From NCBI GenBank assembly GCA_046331175.1, contig JAXLRI010000003.1, positions 620,001 to 684,000 of the forward strand: a stretch of 64,000 nucleotides of DNA, read 5' to 3'. Shown here piece by piece: positions 25,507 through 34,065 of this stretch. Positions within the stretch are counted from its first letter, which is position 1. Each line of letters begins with the position of its first letter. The notes under the pieces are model-generated. The model worked only from the letters and a program-made list of their open reading frames with translations, was not told the DNA's origin and did not search any database. The position numbers and the translations under genes were made by a program. Origin of the DNA: JAWKIW01 sp046331175. Lineage in GTDB: Bacteria; Actinomycetota; Acidimicrobiia; Acidimicrobiales; Acidimicrobilacustridaceae.

Positions 25507-27222
25507 GTGGAACGAACCCAACGGCGGTGGCACCGCCTCACCATCGGCGGCGCCGCCATCGCCCTGGCCGTCGGTCTGGTGGCGGCCTGCTCGTCGAGCA
25601 GCACCGAGAGCGGTGGCGGATCGTCGGGCACGGCCGGGCAGAGCCCAGCCAACGGGACCACGCCGCCCCAGCCCGACGTCACCATCGCCGCCTCGGGCAC
25701 GCCCAAGACCGGGGGGACGCTGCGGTACGGCCTCGAGGCCGAGACCGACGGGTTCAACCCCACGGTCAACCGCTGGGCCATCTCGGGCACCCAGGTCGGT
25801 CTCGCCGTGTACGACCCGCTCGTCGCCCTCGACGTCGACGGCAAGGGCCAGCCCTACCTCGCCGAGTCGCTGACCCCGTCCAACGACTACAAGACCTGGA
25901 CCATCAAGCTGCGCTCGGGCATCAGCTTCCACGACGGCACGCCGCTCACCTCGGCCGCCGTCAAGAAGGTGTTCGACGAGCACAAGGCCTCGGCGCTCAC
26001 CAGCGCCTCGGTCACGCCGATCGAGTCGGTCAGCACCACCGACGACCTGACCGCCGTCGTCCAGATGAAGAGCCCGTGGGCCGTGTTCCCCAACGCGCTC
26101 ACCGGCCAGCTCGGCGTCGTGCCCGCCCCGTCGATGTTCGACGCCGCCGACAAGGGCGGCCGGGCCCCGGTGGGCACCGGCCCGTTCAAGTTCAAGGACT
26201 GGGTCCCCGACAAGCAGTTCACGGCGGTCAAGAACCCGTCGTACTGGCGCAAGGACACCAGCGGCACCCAGCTGCCCTACCTCGACGAGGTCGACTTCCT
26301 GCCGCTGCCCGAGACGCAGTCCCGGGTCAACAGCCTCAAGAGCGGCCAGATCGAGATGATGCACACCAACGACGCCAAGAGCATCATCGACATCCGCAAG
26401 CTGGCCAGCGAGGGCACCATCCAGAAGGTCGAGGACACCGGTGAGTCCGAGGAGGGCTTCATCCTCCTGAACACCGTCGCCCCGCCCTTCGACAACCTGA
26501 AGGCCCGCCAGGCCCTGGCCTACGCCACCGACACCGCCACCTACGTCGAGTCCCTCGACTACGGCGTGCTGGCCCCCGCCAACAACGTGTTCACGCCGAA
26601 CTCCCCGTGGCTGGTGCCCACCGACTACCCGTCGTACGACCCGGCCAAGGCCCAGCAGCTCGTCAACGAGGTGAAGGCCGAGAAGGGCGACTTCAAGTTC
26701 AAGATCAGCGGCGGTGGTCCCGACACCCGCGACAACCTCCAGGCCCTCCAGGCCATGTGGCAGGCCGTCGGCATGGACGTCGAGGTCGACATCGTCGACC
26801 AGGCCTCCTTCATCCCCACCGCCGTGCTCGGCAAGTACCAGGCCAACCTCTGGCGCCAGTTCGGGTCGCCCGACCCCGACAGCGACTACCTGTGGTGGAC
26901 CTCCGAGAACGCCAAGCCGGTCGGCGAGCTGGCCCTGAACATGGCCCGCAACAAGGACCCCGAGCTCGACAAGGGCCTGAGGATCGGCCGGGAGAACACC
27001 GACTTCGCCAAGCGCAAGGAGGGCTACGCCATCGTGCAGCAGCGCATGGCCGCCGACCTCCCGTACATCTGGCTCGACCACGCCCAGTGGGTCGTGGCGG
27101 CGAAGAACAACGTCCGCAACATCACCAACGGCCCGCTGCCCGGGGGGCAGCAGTCGTACCCGATCGGCGGATCCGGCTTCCCCGGGGTCACCCGCCTGAC
27201 CCAGGTCTGGCTCGCCAGCTGA
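25507..27222 (+). CDS. Peptide ABC transporter substrate-binding lipoprotein (SBP family 5)
   Basis: A 571-residue lipoprotein. The lipobox LVAAC ends at Cys28 after a basic, hydrophobic leader. The family 5 fold is clear: GGTLRYGLEAETDGFNP, YLAESLTPSNDYKTWTIKLR, ISFHDGTPLTSAAVK, GTGPFKFKDWVPD and YWRKD. It captures oligopeptides or dipeptides (or a related solute) outside the membrane. The GTG start has GGAG five bases upstream; the frame further upstream is spurious. It is the first gene of a five-gene ABC operon and is separated from the permeases by 154 bp with a strong hairpin. Confidence 0.93.
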   Translation: MERTQRRWHRLTIGGAAIALAVGLVAACSSSSTESGGGSSGTAGQSPANGTTPPQPDVTIAASGTPKTGGTLRYGLEAETDGFNPTVNRWAISGTQVGLAVYDPLVALDVDGKGQPYLAESLTPSNDYKTWTIKLRSGISFHDGTPLTSAAVKKVFDEHKASALTSASVTPIESVSTTDDLTAVVQMKSPWAVFPNALTGQLGVVPAPSMFDAADKGGRAPVGTGPFKFKDWVPDKQFTAVKNPSYWRKDTSGTQLPYLDEVDFLPLPETQSRVNSLKSGQIEMMHTNDAKSIIDIRKLASEGTIQKVEDTGESEEGFILLNTVAPPFDNLKARQALAYATDTATYVESLDYGVLAPANNVFTPNSPWLVPTDYPSYDPAKAQQLVNEVKAEKGDFKFKISGGGPDTRDNLQALQAMWQAVGMDVEVDIVDQASFIPTAVLGKYQANLWRQFGSPDPDSDYLWWTSENAKPVGELALNMARNKDPELDKGLRIGRENTDFAKRKEGYAIVQQRMAADLPYIWLDHAQWVVAAKNNVRNITNGPLPGGQQSYPIGGSGFPGVTRLTQVWLAS

Positions 27223-27235
27223 TCAGCACCTCGCC

Positions 27236-27262
27236 GGCCCGCAGGCACCCGGCCTGCGGGCC
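27236..27262 (+). terminator. Stem-loop after the binding-protein gene (attenuator or mRNA stabiliser)
   Basis: GGCCCGCAGG pairs perfectly with CCTGCGGGCC over a 7-nt loop, starting 14 bases after the stop codon. There is no U-tract. Hairpins here commonly keep binding-protein message more abundant than permease message, by partial termination or 3'-end protection. Confidence 0.65.
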
Positions 27263-27376
27263 GACTAGGTTCCAACCGCTCAGATACGCGGCGGCGGTTC
27301 CGATGAGTAGCGCATCCGGGGTGGCCGACCTCGGACGAATCCGGGGCACGGGCCCCGCACCAAGGGGGATACCCAC

Positions 27377-28330
27377 GTGAGGTTCGTGCTCAGGAAGGTC
27401 GTCTACCTGATCCTCGTCGTCGTCGGCGTGACCTTCCTGACCTACAACATGTTGAGCCTCCTGCCCGGCGACACCGCCGACGCGGTGTGCGGCATCTCCT
27501 GCGACGACGCCGCCCGCCAGCAGGTCCGCGACCAACTCGGCCTCGACCGGCCGCCGGTGCTGCGCTACGTCACCTGGGCCGGCAACGCGGTGAAGGGCGA
27601 CCTCGGCCAGTCGGCCCGCTCCAAGCAGTCCGTCACCGAGGCGCTGGGCCAGCGGCTGCCCGTCACCATCGAGCTGCTGATCTACGCCGAGTTCATCGCG
27701 CTGGTCGTGGCCATCCCCGCCGGGCTGCTCGCCGCGGCCAGACAGGGCGGCATCTTCGACCGCGCCTCCACGGCGGCGGCCTTCTTCTTGTTGTCGATCC
27801 CGGCGTTCGTCCTCGGCCTGGTGCTGAGCCTGGTGTTCGCCGTCAACCTCAAGTGGTTCCCGGCCACCGGCTACACCCCGATGACCGAGTCGATACCCCA
27901 GAACCTGCGCAGCTTCTTCCTGCCCTCGCTCACCATCGCGGTGGCCGAGCTGGCCGTCTACATGCGCCTCCTGCGCTCCGACCTCATCTCGACGCTGCAG
28001 GAGGACTACATCACCATGGCCAAGGCCAAGGGCCTGCCTCCGCACAAGATCATGCTGAAGCACGCCTTCCGGCCCTCCACGTTCTCGCTGATCACGATCG
28101 GCGGCCTGAACGTCGGCCGGCTGATCGGCGGGACGATCATCGTCGAGGTCATGTTCGCCCTGAACGGCCTCGGCAAGTACCTCATCGACGGCATCCTCGG
28201 GCGCGACTACATCCCGGTGCTCGGTGCGGTGCTGGTGGTGGCGGTGGGCTACGTGCTCATCAACTTCGCCGTCGACATGCTCTACGCCGTCCTCGACCCC
28301 AGGATCCGCCATGCCCGAGCCATCGCCTAG
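27377..28330 (+). CDS. Peptide ABC transporter permease (DppB-like)
   Basis: A 317-residue inner-membrane protein with six helices. The N-terminal LRKVVYLILVVVGVTFLTYNMLSLLPGD and the EAA loop (QEDYITMAKAKGLPPHKIMLKHAFRP) are characteristic of DppB/OppB. The loop contains the Gly that contacts the ATPase. A Cys pair (VCGISC) in the first outer loop is unusual and could form a disulfide. The GTG start has a GGGGAT ribosome binding site. The end overlaps the next permease by 20 bp. Confidence 0.93.
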   Translation: MRFVLRKVVYLILVVVGVTFLTYNMLSLLPGDTADAVCGISCDDAARQQVRDQLGLDRPPVLRYVTWAGNAVKGDLGQSARSKQSVTEALGQRLPVTIELLIYAEFIALVVAIPAGLLAAARQGGIFDRASTAAAFFLLSIPAFVLGLVLSLVFAVNLKWFPATGYTPMTESIPQNLRSFFLPSLTIAVAELAVYMRLLRSDLISTLQEDYITMAKAKGLPPHKIMLKHAFRPSTFSLITIGGLNVGRLIGGTIIVEVMFALNGLGKYLIDGILGRDYIPVLGAVLVVAVGYVLINFAVDMLYAVLDPRIRHARAIA

Positions 28331-29324
28331 GTCGTCCGAAGACACCTCGTACCGGGTCGCCACGACGCCGGGCCAGCTGCCGGACAAGGACTTCCTGCAG
28401 GCCCAGGCCCTGCCCGTCGAGATCCTCGAGATCGCCGACGCCCACGTCGCCGAGCACGAGGAGCTGGTCGCCCTCGACCCCGACCAGGTCTCCGAGTCCG
28501 ACGTCGTCAAGCGCCGCCTCGGCATCGGCTTCTGGCTCGCCACCGCGTGGGTCGTCCTGCTGGTGGTCGCCGCCATCCTGGCGCCGTACATCCCGGGCCT
28601 GCGCGACCCCGACAAGCCGGTGGCCCGCCCCCGCCAGGCGCCGTCGACCACCTACTGGTTCGGCACCGACGGCCTCGGCCGCGACCTGTTCGCACGGGTC
28701 GTCTACGGCGCCCGGGTCACGCTCCTCATCGCCCTGATGGCGATCCTGTTCGGCTTCCTGCTGGGCTGTGCCATCGGCCTCGTCGCCGGCTACTTCAAGA
28801 AGTTCACCGAGACGTTCCTCATGTACTGGATGGACGTCATCCTGGCCTTCCCCGCCCTGCTGCTCTCGCTGGCCATCGTCACGTTCATGGGCAAATCGGT
28901 GGCGAACATCATCCTGGCCATCGGCATCGTCGCCATCCCCGCCATCGCCCGCCTGATCAGAGCGGCGACGCTCCAATCCTCCGAGCGAGAGTTCGTGTTG
29001 GCGGCGCGCGCCACCGGGGCCAAGAACTCGCGCATCATCTGGCGCGAGGTGCTGCCCAACTCGGTGATCCCGATCCTGTCGTTCACCCCGCTCGCCATCG
29101 CCGCCGCCATCGCCGCCGAGGGCGCCCTCGGCTTCCTCGGCGTCTCGGTCCCGCCGCCCACCGCCACGTGGGGCGGCATCATCAACGAGGCCCGGGCCGC
29201 CTTCCCCGACTACGCCTACATGGTGCTGATCCCGAGCTTCGTGCTCTTCCTCACGGTCTTCAGCTTCAACTACATGGGCGACCGCGTGCGGGAGTACTAC
29301 AACATCAAGGAGGGTGGCCTGTGA
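28311..29324 (+). CDS. Peptide ABC transporter permease (DppC-like)
   Basis: A 337-residue permease. An acidic cytoplasmic N-terminus of about 65 residues precedes the first helix (FWLATAWVVLLVVAAILAPYI); YWFGTDGLGRDLFARVVYGARVTL is the DppC/OppC signature, and the EAA loop (REFVLAARATGAKNSRIIWREVLPN) lies near residue 245. The long acidic tail is longer than in E. coli DppC. ATG at 28311 sits inside the previous gene and has AGGA upstream. The last four bases overlap the ATPase start. Confidence 0.92.
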   Translation: MPEPSPRSSEDTSYRVATTPGQLPDKDFLQAQALPVEILEIADAHVAEHEELVALDPDQVSESDVVKRRLGIGFWLATAWVVLLVVAAILAPYIPGLRDPDKPVARPRQAPSTTYWFGTDGLGRDLFARVVYGARVTLLIALMAILFGFLLGCAIGLVAGYFKKFTETFLMYWMDVILAFPALLLSLAIVTFMGKSVANIILAIGIVAIPAIARLIRAATLQSSEREFVLAARATGAKNSRIIWREVLPNSVIPILSFTPLAIAAAIAAEGALGFLGVSVPPPTATWGGIINEARAAFPDYAYMVLIPSFVLFLTVFSFNYMGDRVREYYNIKEGGL

Positions 29325-30442
29325 GCCGCAAGGTCGTCACCCAGCCCGGGTTCGACCCGGCCACCACGCTCCTGCAGGTCGAGGGGCTCAAGACCCACTT
29401 CCGCACCGAGCGGGGCACGGTCCGCGCCGTCGACGGCGTGTCGCTCAGCCTCGACCGGGGTCGCACCCTCGGCGTCGTGGGCGAGTCCGGGTCGGGCAAG
29501 ACCATCCTCTCCCGGTCGATCATGGGCCTGCTCCCCCGCAAGAACGTCGTCCGCGAGGGCAAGGTCGTCTACGAGGGCCAGGACATCTCCGGCTTCGACC
29601 AGTCGACGATGCGCGACGTGTGGGGCTCGGAGATGGCGATGGTCTTCCAGGACCCGATGACCTCGCTGAACCCGGTGATGAAGATCGGCAAGCAGATCAC
29701 CGAGTCGCTGTTCCTCCACCTGAAGATGGACAAGAAGGAGGCCAACGACACGGCGGTGGCGCTGCTGTCGTCGGTTGGCATCCCCGAGCCGGCCCAGCGG
29801 CTCAACGAGTACCCCCACCAGCTGTCGGGCGGCATGCGCCAGCGCGTCACCATCGCCATCGCCCTGGCCTGCGGGCCCAAGCTCCTGTTCGCCGACGAGC
29901 CCACCACCGCCCTCGACGTGACGGTGCAGGCCCAGATCCTCAACCTGCTCCAGCAGCAGCAGCGCGAGCGCCACATGGCGATGATCCTCGTCACCCACGA
30001 CCTCGGCGTGGTCGCCGGCCGCACCGACGAGATCGCCGTCATGTACGCCGGCAAGGTCGTCGAGCAGGCCCCCACCGACGCCCTGTTCGCCGACGTCCGG
30101 ATGCCCTACACCGAGGCGCTGTTCAAGTCGATCCCCCGGATCGAGAACCGCAGCCACACCCGCCTCGAGATCATCGCCGGCCGCCCGCCCGACCTCATCA
30201 ACCCGCCCAAGGGCTGCCGCTTCGCGCCGCGCTGCCGCTACGCGCAGGACAAGTGCATGGATGAGGAGCCGCCGCTCACCGCCGCCGACGACGCCGGCCA
30301 CGTGTATCGGTGCTGGTACCCGGTGGGCTCGCCCGAGAACGCCGAGGCCTGGGAGCGCAACGCCGCCGCGGGGATCACCGCCGCCGGCATGCCCCTCGAG
30401 ATCCTCGTGTCCGAACCCGTCCGAGCCGGCGCCGGCTCGTGA
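29321..30442 (+). CDS. Peptide ABC transporter ATPase (DppD-like)
   Basis: A 373-residue ATPase. Walker A is GESGSGKT (residues 54-61), the signature LSGGMRQR, Walker B LLFADEPTTALD, and the H-loop VTHDLG. The C-terminal oligopeptide-transporter extension carries KGCRFAPRCRYAQDKC, the Cys-rich stretch that in Dpp-type ATPases can hold an iron-sulfur cluster, and ends with about 40 residues beyond it. The GTG overlaps the permease stop (GTGA). Confidence 0.94.
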   Translation: MSRKVVTQPGFDPATTLLQVEGLKTHFRTERGTVRAVDGVSLSLDRGRTLGVVGESGSGKTILSRSIMGLLPRKNVVREGKVVYEGQDISGFDQSTMRDVWGSEMAMVFQDPMTSLNPVMKIGKQITESLFLHLKMDKKEANDTAVALLSSVGIPEPAQRLNEYPHQLSGGMRQRVTIAIALACGPKLLFADEPTTALDVTVQAQILNLLQQQQRERHMAMILVTHDLGVVAGRTDEIAVMYAGKVVEQAPTDALFADVRMPYTEALFKSIPRIENRSHTRLEIIAGRPPDLINPPKGCRFAPRCRYAQDKCMDEEPPLTAADDAGHVYRCWYPVGSPENAEAWERNAAAGITAAGMPLEILVSEPVRAGAGS

Positions 30443-30463
30443 CCCACAGGGAGCAGCCCGTCC

Positions 30464-31516
30464 ATGGCCGGTAGCGGCACCGAACACCTCCGTCCCGCGT
30501 CCGACGTGCTGCTGCGCGCCGAGAACCTGGTCGTCGAGTTCCCGGTCGGCAAGACCGGCCTGAAGGTCCACGCCGTCTCCGACGTCAGCATCGACGTGAA
30601 GGAGGGGGAGACGCTCGGGCTCGTCGGCGAGTCGGGCTGTGGCAAGTCCACCACCGGACGAGCCCTCATGCAGCTGCCCCGGCCGACCTCGGGCCAGGTG
30701 CTGTTCCAGGGCAACGACCTGACCAAGCTCAAGGGCGAGCAGCTCCGCAAGGTCCGCCCCGAGATGCAGATGATCTTCCAGGACCCGATCTCGTCGCTGA
30801 ACCCGCGGCGCCGGGTCAGCGAGATCGTCGCCGAACCGGCCAAGGTCTGGAACAAGGCCTCCGGCGGCGGCCTCGACACCCTGGTGCGCGCCACGCTGGA
30901 GAACGTCGGCCTCGACCCCGACGCCGCCGGCCCCCGGCGGCCCCACCAGTTCTCCGGCGGCCAGTGCCAGCGCATCTCCATCGCCCGGTCGCTGGTCCTC
31001 GACCCCAAGCTCCTCATCTGCGACGAGCCGGTGTCGGCCCTCGACGTGTCGGTGCAGGCCCAGATCCTCAACCTGCTCGAGGACATGAAGGCCCGCTACA
31101 ACCTCACGATGATCTTCATCGCCCACGATCTGGCGGTGGTGAAGAACATCAGCGACCGCGTGGCGGTGATGTACCTGGGCAAGCTGTGCGAGGTCGGTCC
31201 GCCCGACGAGATCTACGCCCGCCCGGCCCACCCGTACACGGCGGCCCTGCTCAGCTCGATCCCGGTGCCCGACCCCCAGGTCAAGCCCAAGGAGGAGAGC
31301 GTCCTCGGCGGCGAGCTGCCGTCGCCCGTCGCCCCGCCGAGCGGCTGCCGGTTCCGCACCCGCTGCCCGCGGGCCCAGGACCAGTGCGCGCAGATCGAGC
31401 CGAAGATGCGCCAGGTCGGCCTCGGCCACTACGTGGCGTGCCACTTCCCCCTCGACGCCACCGGGCCCAAGCCGGGGGCCGCCCAGCTGGCGGCCCAGGC
31501 GCAGGGCAAGGGCTGA
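30464..31516 (+). CDS. Peptide ABC transporter ATPase (DppF-like)
   Basis: A 350-residue partner ATPase. Walker A is GESGCGKST (from residue 55), Walker B LLICDEPVSALDVSVQ and H-loop IAHDLA. The signature motif reads FSGGQCQR with Cys in place of the usual Gln or Lys, a small deviation from LSGGQ-R that should be tolerated. The Cys-rich end SGCRFRTRCPRAQDQC matches the oligopeptide C-terminal domain. It starts 21 bp after the DppD-like gene behind a GGGAG site and ends the operon; the next gene converges with a 4-bp gap. Confidence 0.93.
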   Translation: MAGSGTEHLRPASDVLLRAENLVVEFPVGKTGLKVHAVSDVSIDVKEGETLGLVGESGCGKSTTGRALMQLPRPTSGQVLFQGNDLTKLKGEQLRKVRPEMQMIFQDPISSLNPRRRVSEIVAEPAKVWNKASGGGLDTLVRATLENVGLDPDAAGPRRPHQFSGGQCQRISIARSLVLDPKLLICDEPVSALDVSVQAQILNLLEDMKARYNLTMIFIAHDLAVVKNISDRVAVMYLGKLCEVGPPDEIYARPAHPYTAALLSSIPVPDPQVKPKEESVLGGELPSPVAPPSGCRFRTRCPRAQDQCAQIEPKMRQVGLGHYVACHFPLDATGPKPGAAQLAAQAQGKG

Positions 31517-31520
31517 TCCG

Positions 31521-32192
31521 TCAGCCGACCGAACCGGGCCCGGCCAGCACGTCGGCCGGCTCGTCGGCCCGGGCGGCCTCCACGGCCCGCCACGAGTACC
31601 AGGCCGCCACCGAGCGGTAGGGCCGGAAGGGCTCGCCGGCGCGCCCCAGCTCGGCGGGGGTCGGCGTCGCCGGCATGGCGGTGGCCAGGCCGAAGCCGAC
31701 CCGCACGCCGTAGTCGCCCGTGGGCCACACGTCGAGGCGGTGCAGGTCGAACAGGCAGAACATCTGCGCCGTCCAGGGGCCGATCCCCCGCACGGTGGTC
31801 AGCTGCGCCACCACCTCGTCGTCGGCCAGCCGGCCGATGCGGGTGAGGCGCACCGAGCCGTCGTCGACGGCGGCGGCCAGGGCCAAGACGGTGGCCGCCT
31901 TGGCGCCCGAGAGCCCGGCGGCCCGCAACGGCACCTCCCCCCGCGCCAGCACGCCGCCGGCGTCGAAGGGGTCGTCTCCGGCGGTGGCCCGGACCCGGGC
32001 CCAGATGGCCGACGCCGCCGCCCCGGCCAGCTGCTGGTAGGCGACGTGGCGGGCCAGCGCCTCGAAGCGCCCGGCCGCCGGGACCGGGGCGCGCAGGCGC
32101 ATCGGGCCGTGGGCTTCGACGAGCGCGGCGAAGCCCGGGTGGACGGCGGCGACGGCCGCCGACGCCGCGTCGAGCTCGGCGCGGCTGGCCAA
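31521..32192 (-). CDS. AlkA-like DNA glycosylase (HhH-GPD), first of two
   Basis: A 223-residue base-excision repair enzyme. YQQLAGAAASAIWARV opens the domain, the helix-hairpin-helix is LTTVRGIGPWTA (about residues 131-142), and the catalytic Asp160 sits in WPTGDYGV. This is the single-domain 3-methyladenine glycosylase type without iron-sulfur Cys residues. The start lies four bases after the stop of the cyclophilin gene, so the two are co-transcribed. A second, different family member lies across the divergent promoter gap. Confidence 0.88.
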   Translation of the reverse strand: MASRAELDAASAAVAAVHPGFAALVEAHGPMRLRAPVPAAGRFEALARHVAYQQLAGAAASAIWARVRATAGDDPFDAGGVLARGEVPLRAAGLSGAKAATVLALAAAVDDGSVRLTRIGRLADDEVVAQLTTVRGIGPWTAQMFCLFDLHRLDVWPTGDYGVRVGFGLATAMPATPTPAELGRAGEPFRPYRSVAAWYSWRAVEAARADEPADVLAGPGSVG

Positions 32193-32196
32193 GGGC

Positions 32197-32670
32197 TCAG
32201 GCCGGGCGTTCGGTGATGGCGACGGTCTTCATCACGTCGCCCTTGCGGATGGACAGCACGGTGTCCATGCCCGAGGTGACGTGGCCGAAGAGGTTGTACT
32301 GCTTGGGCAGCCGGCCGCTGAGGTCTTCGAGGCACACGAAGAACTGCGAGCCGTTGGTGTCGGGGCCGGCGTTGGCCATCGCCACCGCACCTGCCGTGTA
32401 GTCGCCCTGGACCGGCTCGTCCTCGAACCGGTAGCCGGGGCCGCCCCGGCCGCTGCCCTCGGGGCAGCCGCCCTGGATCACGAAGCCCGGCTCGACCCGG
32501 TGGAACGTGAGGCCGTCGTAGTAGCCCTGCTGGGCCAGGGCCACGAAGTTGTTGACCGACTTCGGGGCGATGCGGGGGTCGAGGTCGACCACGATGTCGC
32601 CCTTGTCGGTGGCGATGGTGGCCGTGTAGATGGTGTCGGCGTTGGTGACCTGCTCGGGCGGCTTCGGCAT
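32197..32670 (-). CDS. Cyclophilin-type peptidyl-prolyl isomerase
   Basis: A 157-residue cytoplasmic cyclophilin. The core motifs FHRVEPGFVIQGG (catalytic Arg), AGAVAMANAGPDTNGSQFFV (Gln and Phe of the active site) and LFGHVTSGMDTV are complete. There is no signal peptide. The ATG is preceded at six bases by AAGGAT (32677-32682) and has no ribosome binding site. It heads a two-gene unit with the DNA glycosylase and diverges from a second glycosylase gene 67 bp away. Confidence 0.94.
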   Translation of the reverse strand: MPKPPEQVTNADTIYTATIATDKGDIVVDLDPRIAPKSVNNFVALAQQGYYDGLTFHRVEPGFVIQGGCPEGSGRGGPGYRFEDEPVQGDYTAGAVAMANAGPDTNGSQFFVCLEDLSGRLPKQYNLFGHVTSGMDTVLSIRKGDVMKTVAITERPA

Positions 32671-32737
32671 GGCGCCATCCTTGCACGTCGCCCGGTGGTG
32701 CGCGGCCGGCCCGGCCGGCCGCGCGAGAGTGGCCCCG

Positions 32738-33703
32738 ATGGCCCTCGTCGTCTCCCCCACCCCGTCCGGCGTCGACGACGCCGCGGTGCCCGACGAGGTG
32801 CTCGTGCTCGACGTCGACGGGCCCCTCGACCTGGCCCGCACGCTCGGGGTCCTGGCCAACGGCCGACGCGACCCCACCATCCGGCGGGCCGGCGACGGCG
32901 TGTGGCTCGCCCGCCGCACCCCCGACGGGCCGGCCAGCCTGCACCTCGACCCGGGCCGAGTCGACCCACGCCGCGGCGGCCGGTTGCTCGCCCGTGCCTG
33001 GGGCCCGGGGGCCGCCCACCTCGTCGTCCGAGCGGCAGCGCTCGCCGGGCTCGACGACCGTGGCGAGGTCGTGACCGATCATCCGCTGGTCGCGCGGCTG
33101 GCCCGCGAGCGGCCGGGTGGGCGCGCCAGCCGTGGGGGTGGCGTCGTGGCGATGCTGGTGCCCACCATCATCGGCCAGAAGGTGCAGGCGGTGGCCGCCC
33201 ACGAGTCGTGGGCCCACCTGGTGCACGCCCTGTCCGAGCGGGCCCCCGGTCCCGGCCGCCTCTGGCTCCCGCCCGACCCCGCCCGCCTCGCGGCGACGCC
33301 GTACCACGCCTTCCACCGGTTCGACCTCGAGCGGCGCCGGGCCGACGTCATCCGGCGGGCCTGCTCGCTGGCGTCCCGCCTGGACCGCCTCGACCGGGTG
33401 CCCGTCGACGAGGCGATGGCCCGGCTGCAGTCGGTGCCGGGCGTCGGTCCCTGGACGGCCACGGTGGTGGCCCGGGCGGTCCTCGGCGACCCCGACGTGG
33501 TGGTGGTCGGCGACTACCACCTCCCCCACCAGGTCGCCCACGCCCTCGCCGGCGAGCGCCGGGCCACCGACGAGCGGATGCTCGAGCTGCTGGCCCCCTT
33601 CGCCGGCCAGCGGGGCCGGGTGCAGTCGCTGCTGGCCGGCAGCGGCCTCGGTCCCGAGCGACGCGGCCCCCGCCTGGCCCGCCGCCGCATCGTCGACCAG
33701 TAG
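32738..33703 (+). CDS. AlkA-like DNA glycosylase (HhH-GPD), second of two
   Basis: A 321-residue protein. An N-terminal domain of about 110 residues (EVLVLDVDGPLDLARTLGVL) resembles the beta-rich N-domain of AlkA/OGG-type enzymes. The glycosylase core has PTIIGQKVQ, the helix-hairpin-helix LQSVPGVGPWTATVV (about 230-244) and the catalytic Asp259 in VVGDYHLP. It should remove alkylated or otherwise damaged bases. GAGAGT lies seven bases before the ATG; there is no ribosome binding site. The full two-domain form contrasts with the short glycosylase next door, so the pair may differ in lesion range. Confidence 0.86.
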   Translation: MALVVSPTPSGVDDAAVPDEVLVLDVDGPLDLARTLGVLANGRRDPTIRRAGDGVWLARRTPDGPASLHLDPGRVDPRRGGRLLARAWGPGAAHLVVRAAALAGLDDRGEVVTDHPLVARLARERPGGRASRGGGVVAMLVPTIIGQKVQAVAAHESWAHLVHALSERAPGPGRLWLPPDPARLAATPYHAFHRFDLERRRADVIRRACSLASRLDRLDRVPVDEAMARLQSVPGVGPWTATVVARAVLGDPDVVVVGDYHLPHQVAHALAGERRATDERMLELLAPFAGQRGRVQSLLAGSGLGPERRGPRLARRRIVDQ

Positions 33704-33743
33704 CCCCGGTCGTCGCACCGACGCCCGAGGAGCGGGCGGCTGG

Positions 33744-33935
33744 TCAGTCCTTCAGGGCCACCGCGTTGGGGGTGACGTTCATCTTGGGCACGTAGGCCTC
33801 GGCCTCGACGGTCCGGGCCTCGGTGCCGATGCGGGCCCGGAGGTCGTCGCGGCAGGCGTCGCACGGGCCGTAGAAGCGGGCGGTGACGGCCTCGCCGCAC
33901 CGGGGGCAGGTGATGTCGAGCAGCTCTTCGGCCAT
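33744..33935 (-). CDS. Small zinc-ribbon protein, 63 residues
   Basis: Cys10 and Cys13 (CPRCGE) with Cys25 and Cys28 (CDACRDD) form a rubredoxin-knuckle zinc ribbon, followed by a tail with PKMNVTPNAVALKD. The function is unknown; such proteins may bind RNA polymerase, nucleic acid or a partner. CAGGAT lies seven bases before the ATG, again without a ribosome binding site. It converges on the second glycosylase gene with a 40-bp gap. Confidence 0.8.
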   Translation of the reverse strand: MAEELLDITCPRCGEAVTARFYGPCDACRDDLRARIGTEARTVEAEAYVPKMNVTPNAVALKD

Positions 33936-34065
33936 GGCCCCGATCCTGGCACGCCGGTGCGGGAGCGTCGCGCATGGCAAGGTGGCGGACGGCCACGGCG
34001 TCGACCACGAGGCCAGGCGGCCTCGGACGGGGCGGTCAGCGGCGCGATCGGTGAGGGAGGGTGTG

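Noticed and set aside
30956..30985. Inactivating change in the second transporter ATPase signature (FSGGQCQR)
   Set aside because: Only the variable position after SGGQ is changed to Cys; Walker A, Walker B and the H-loop are intact, so the enzyme should work.
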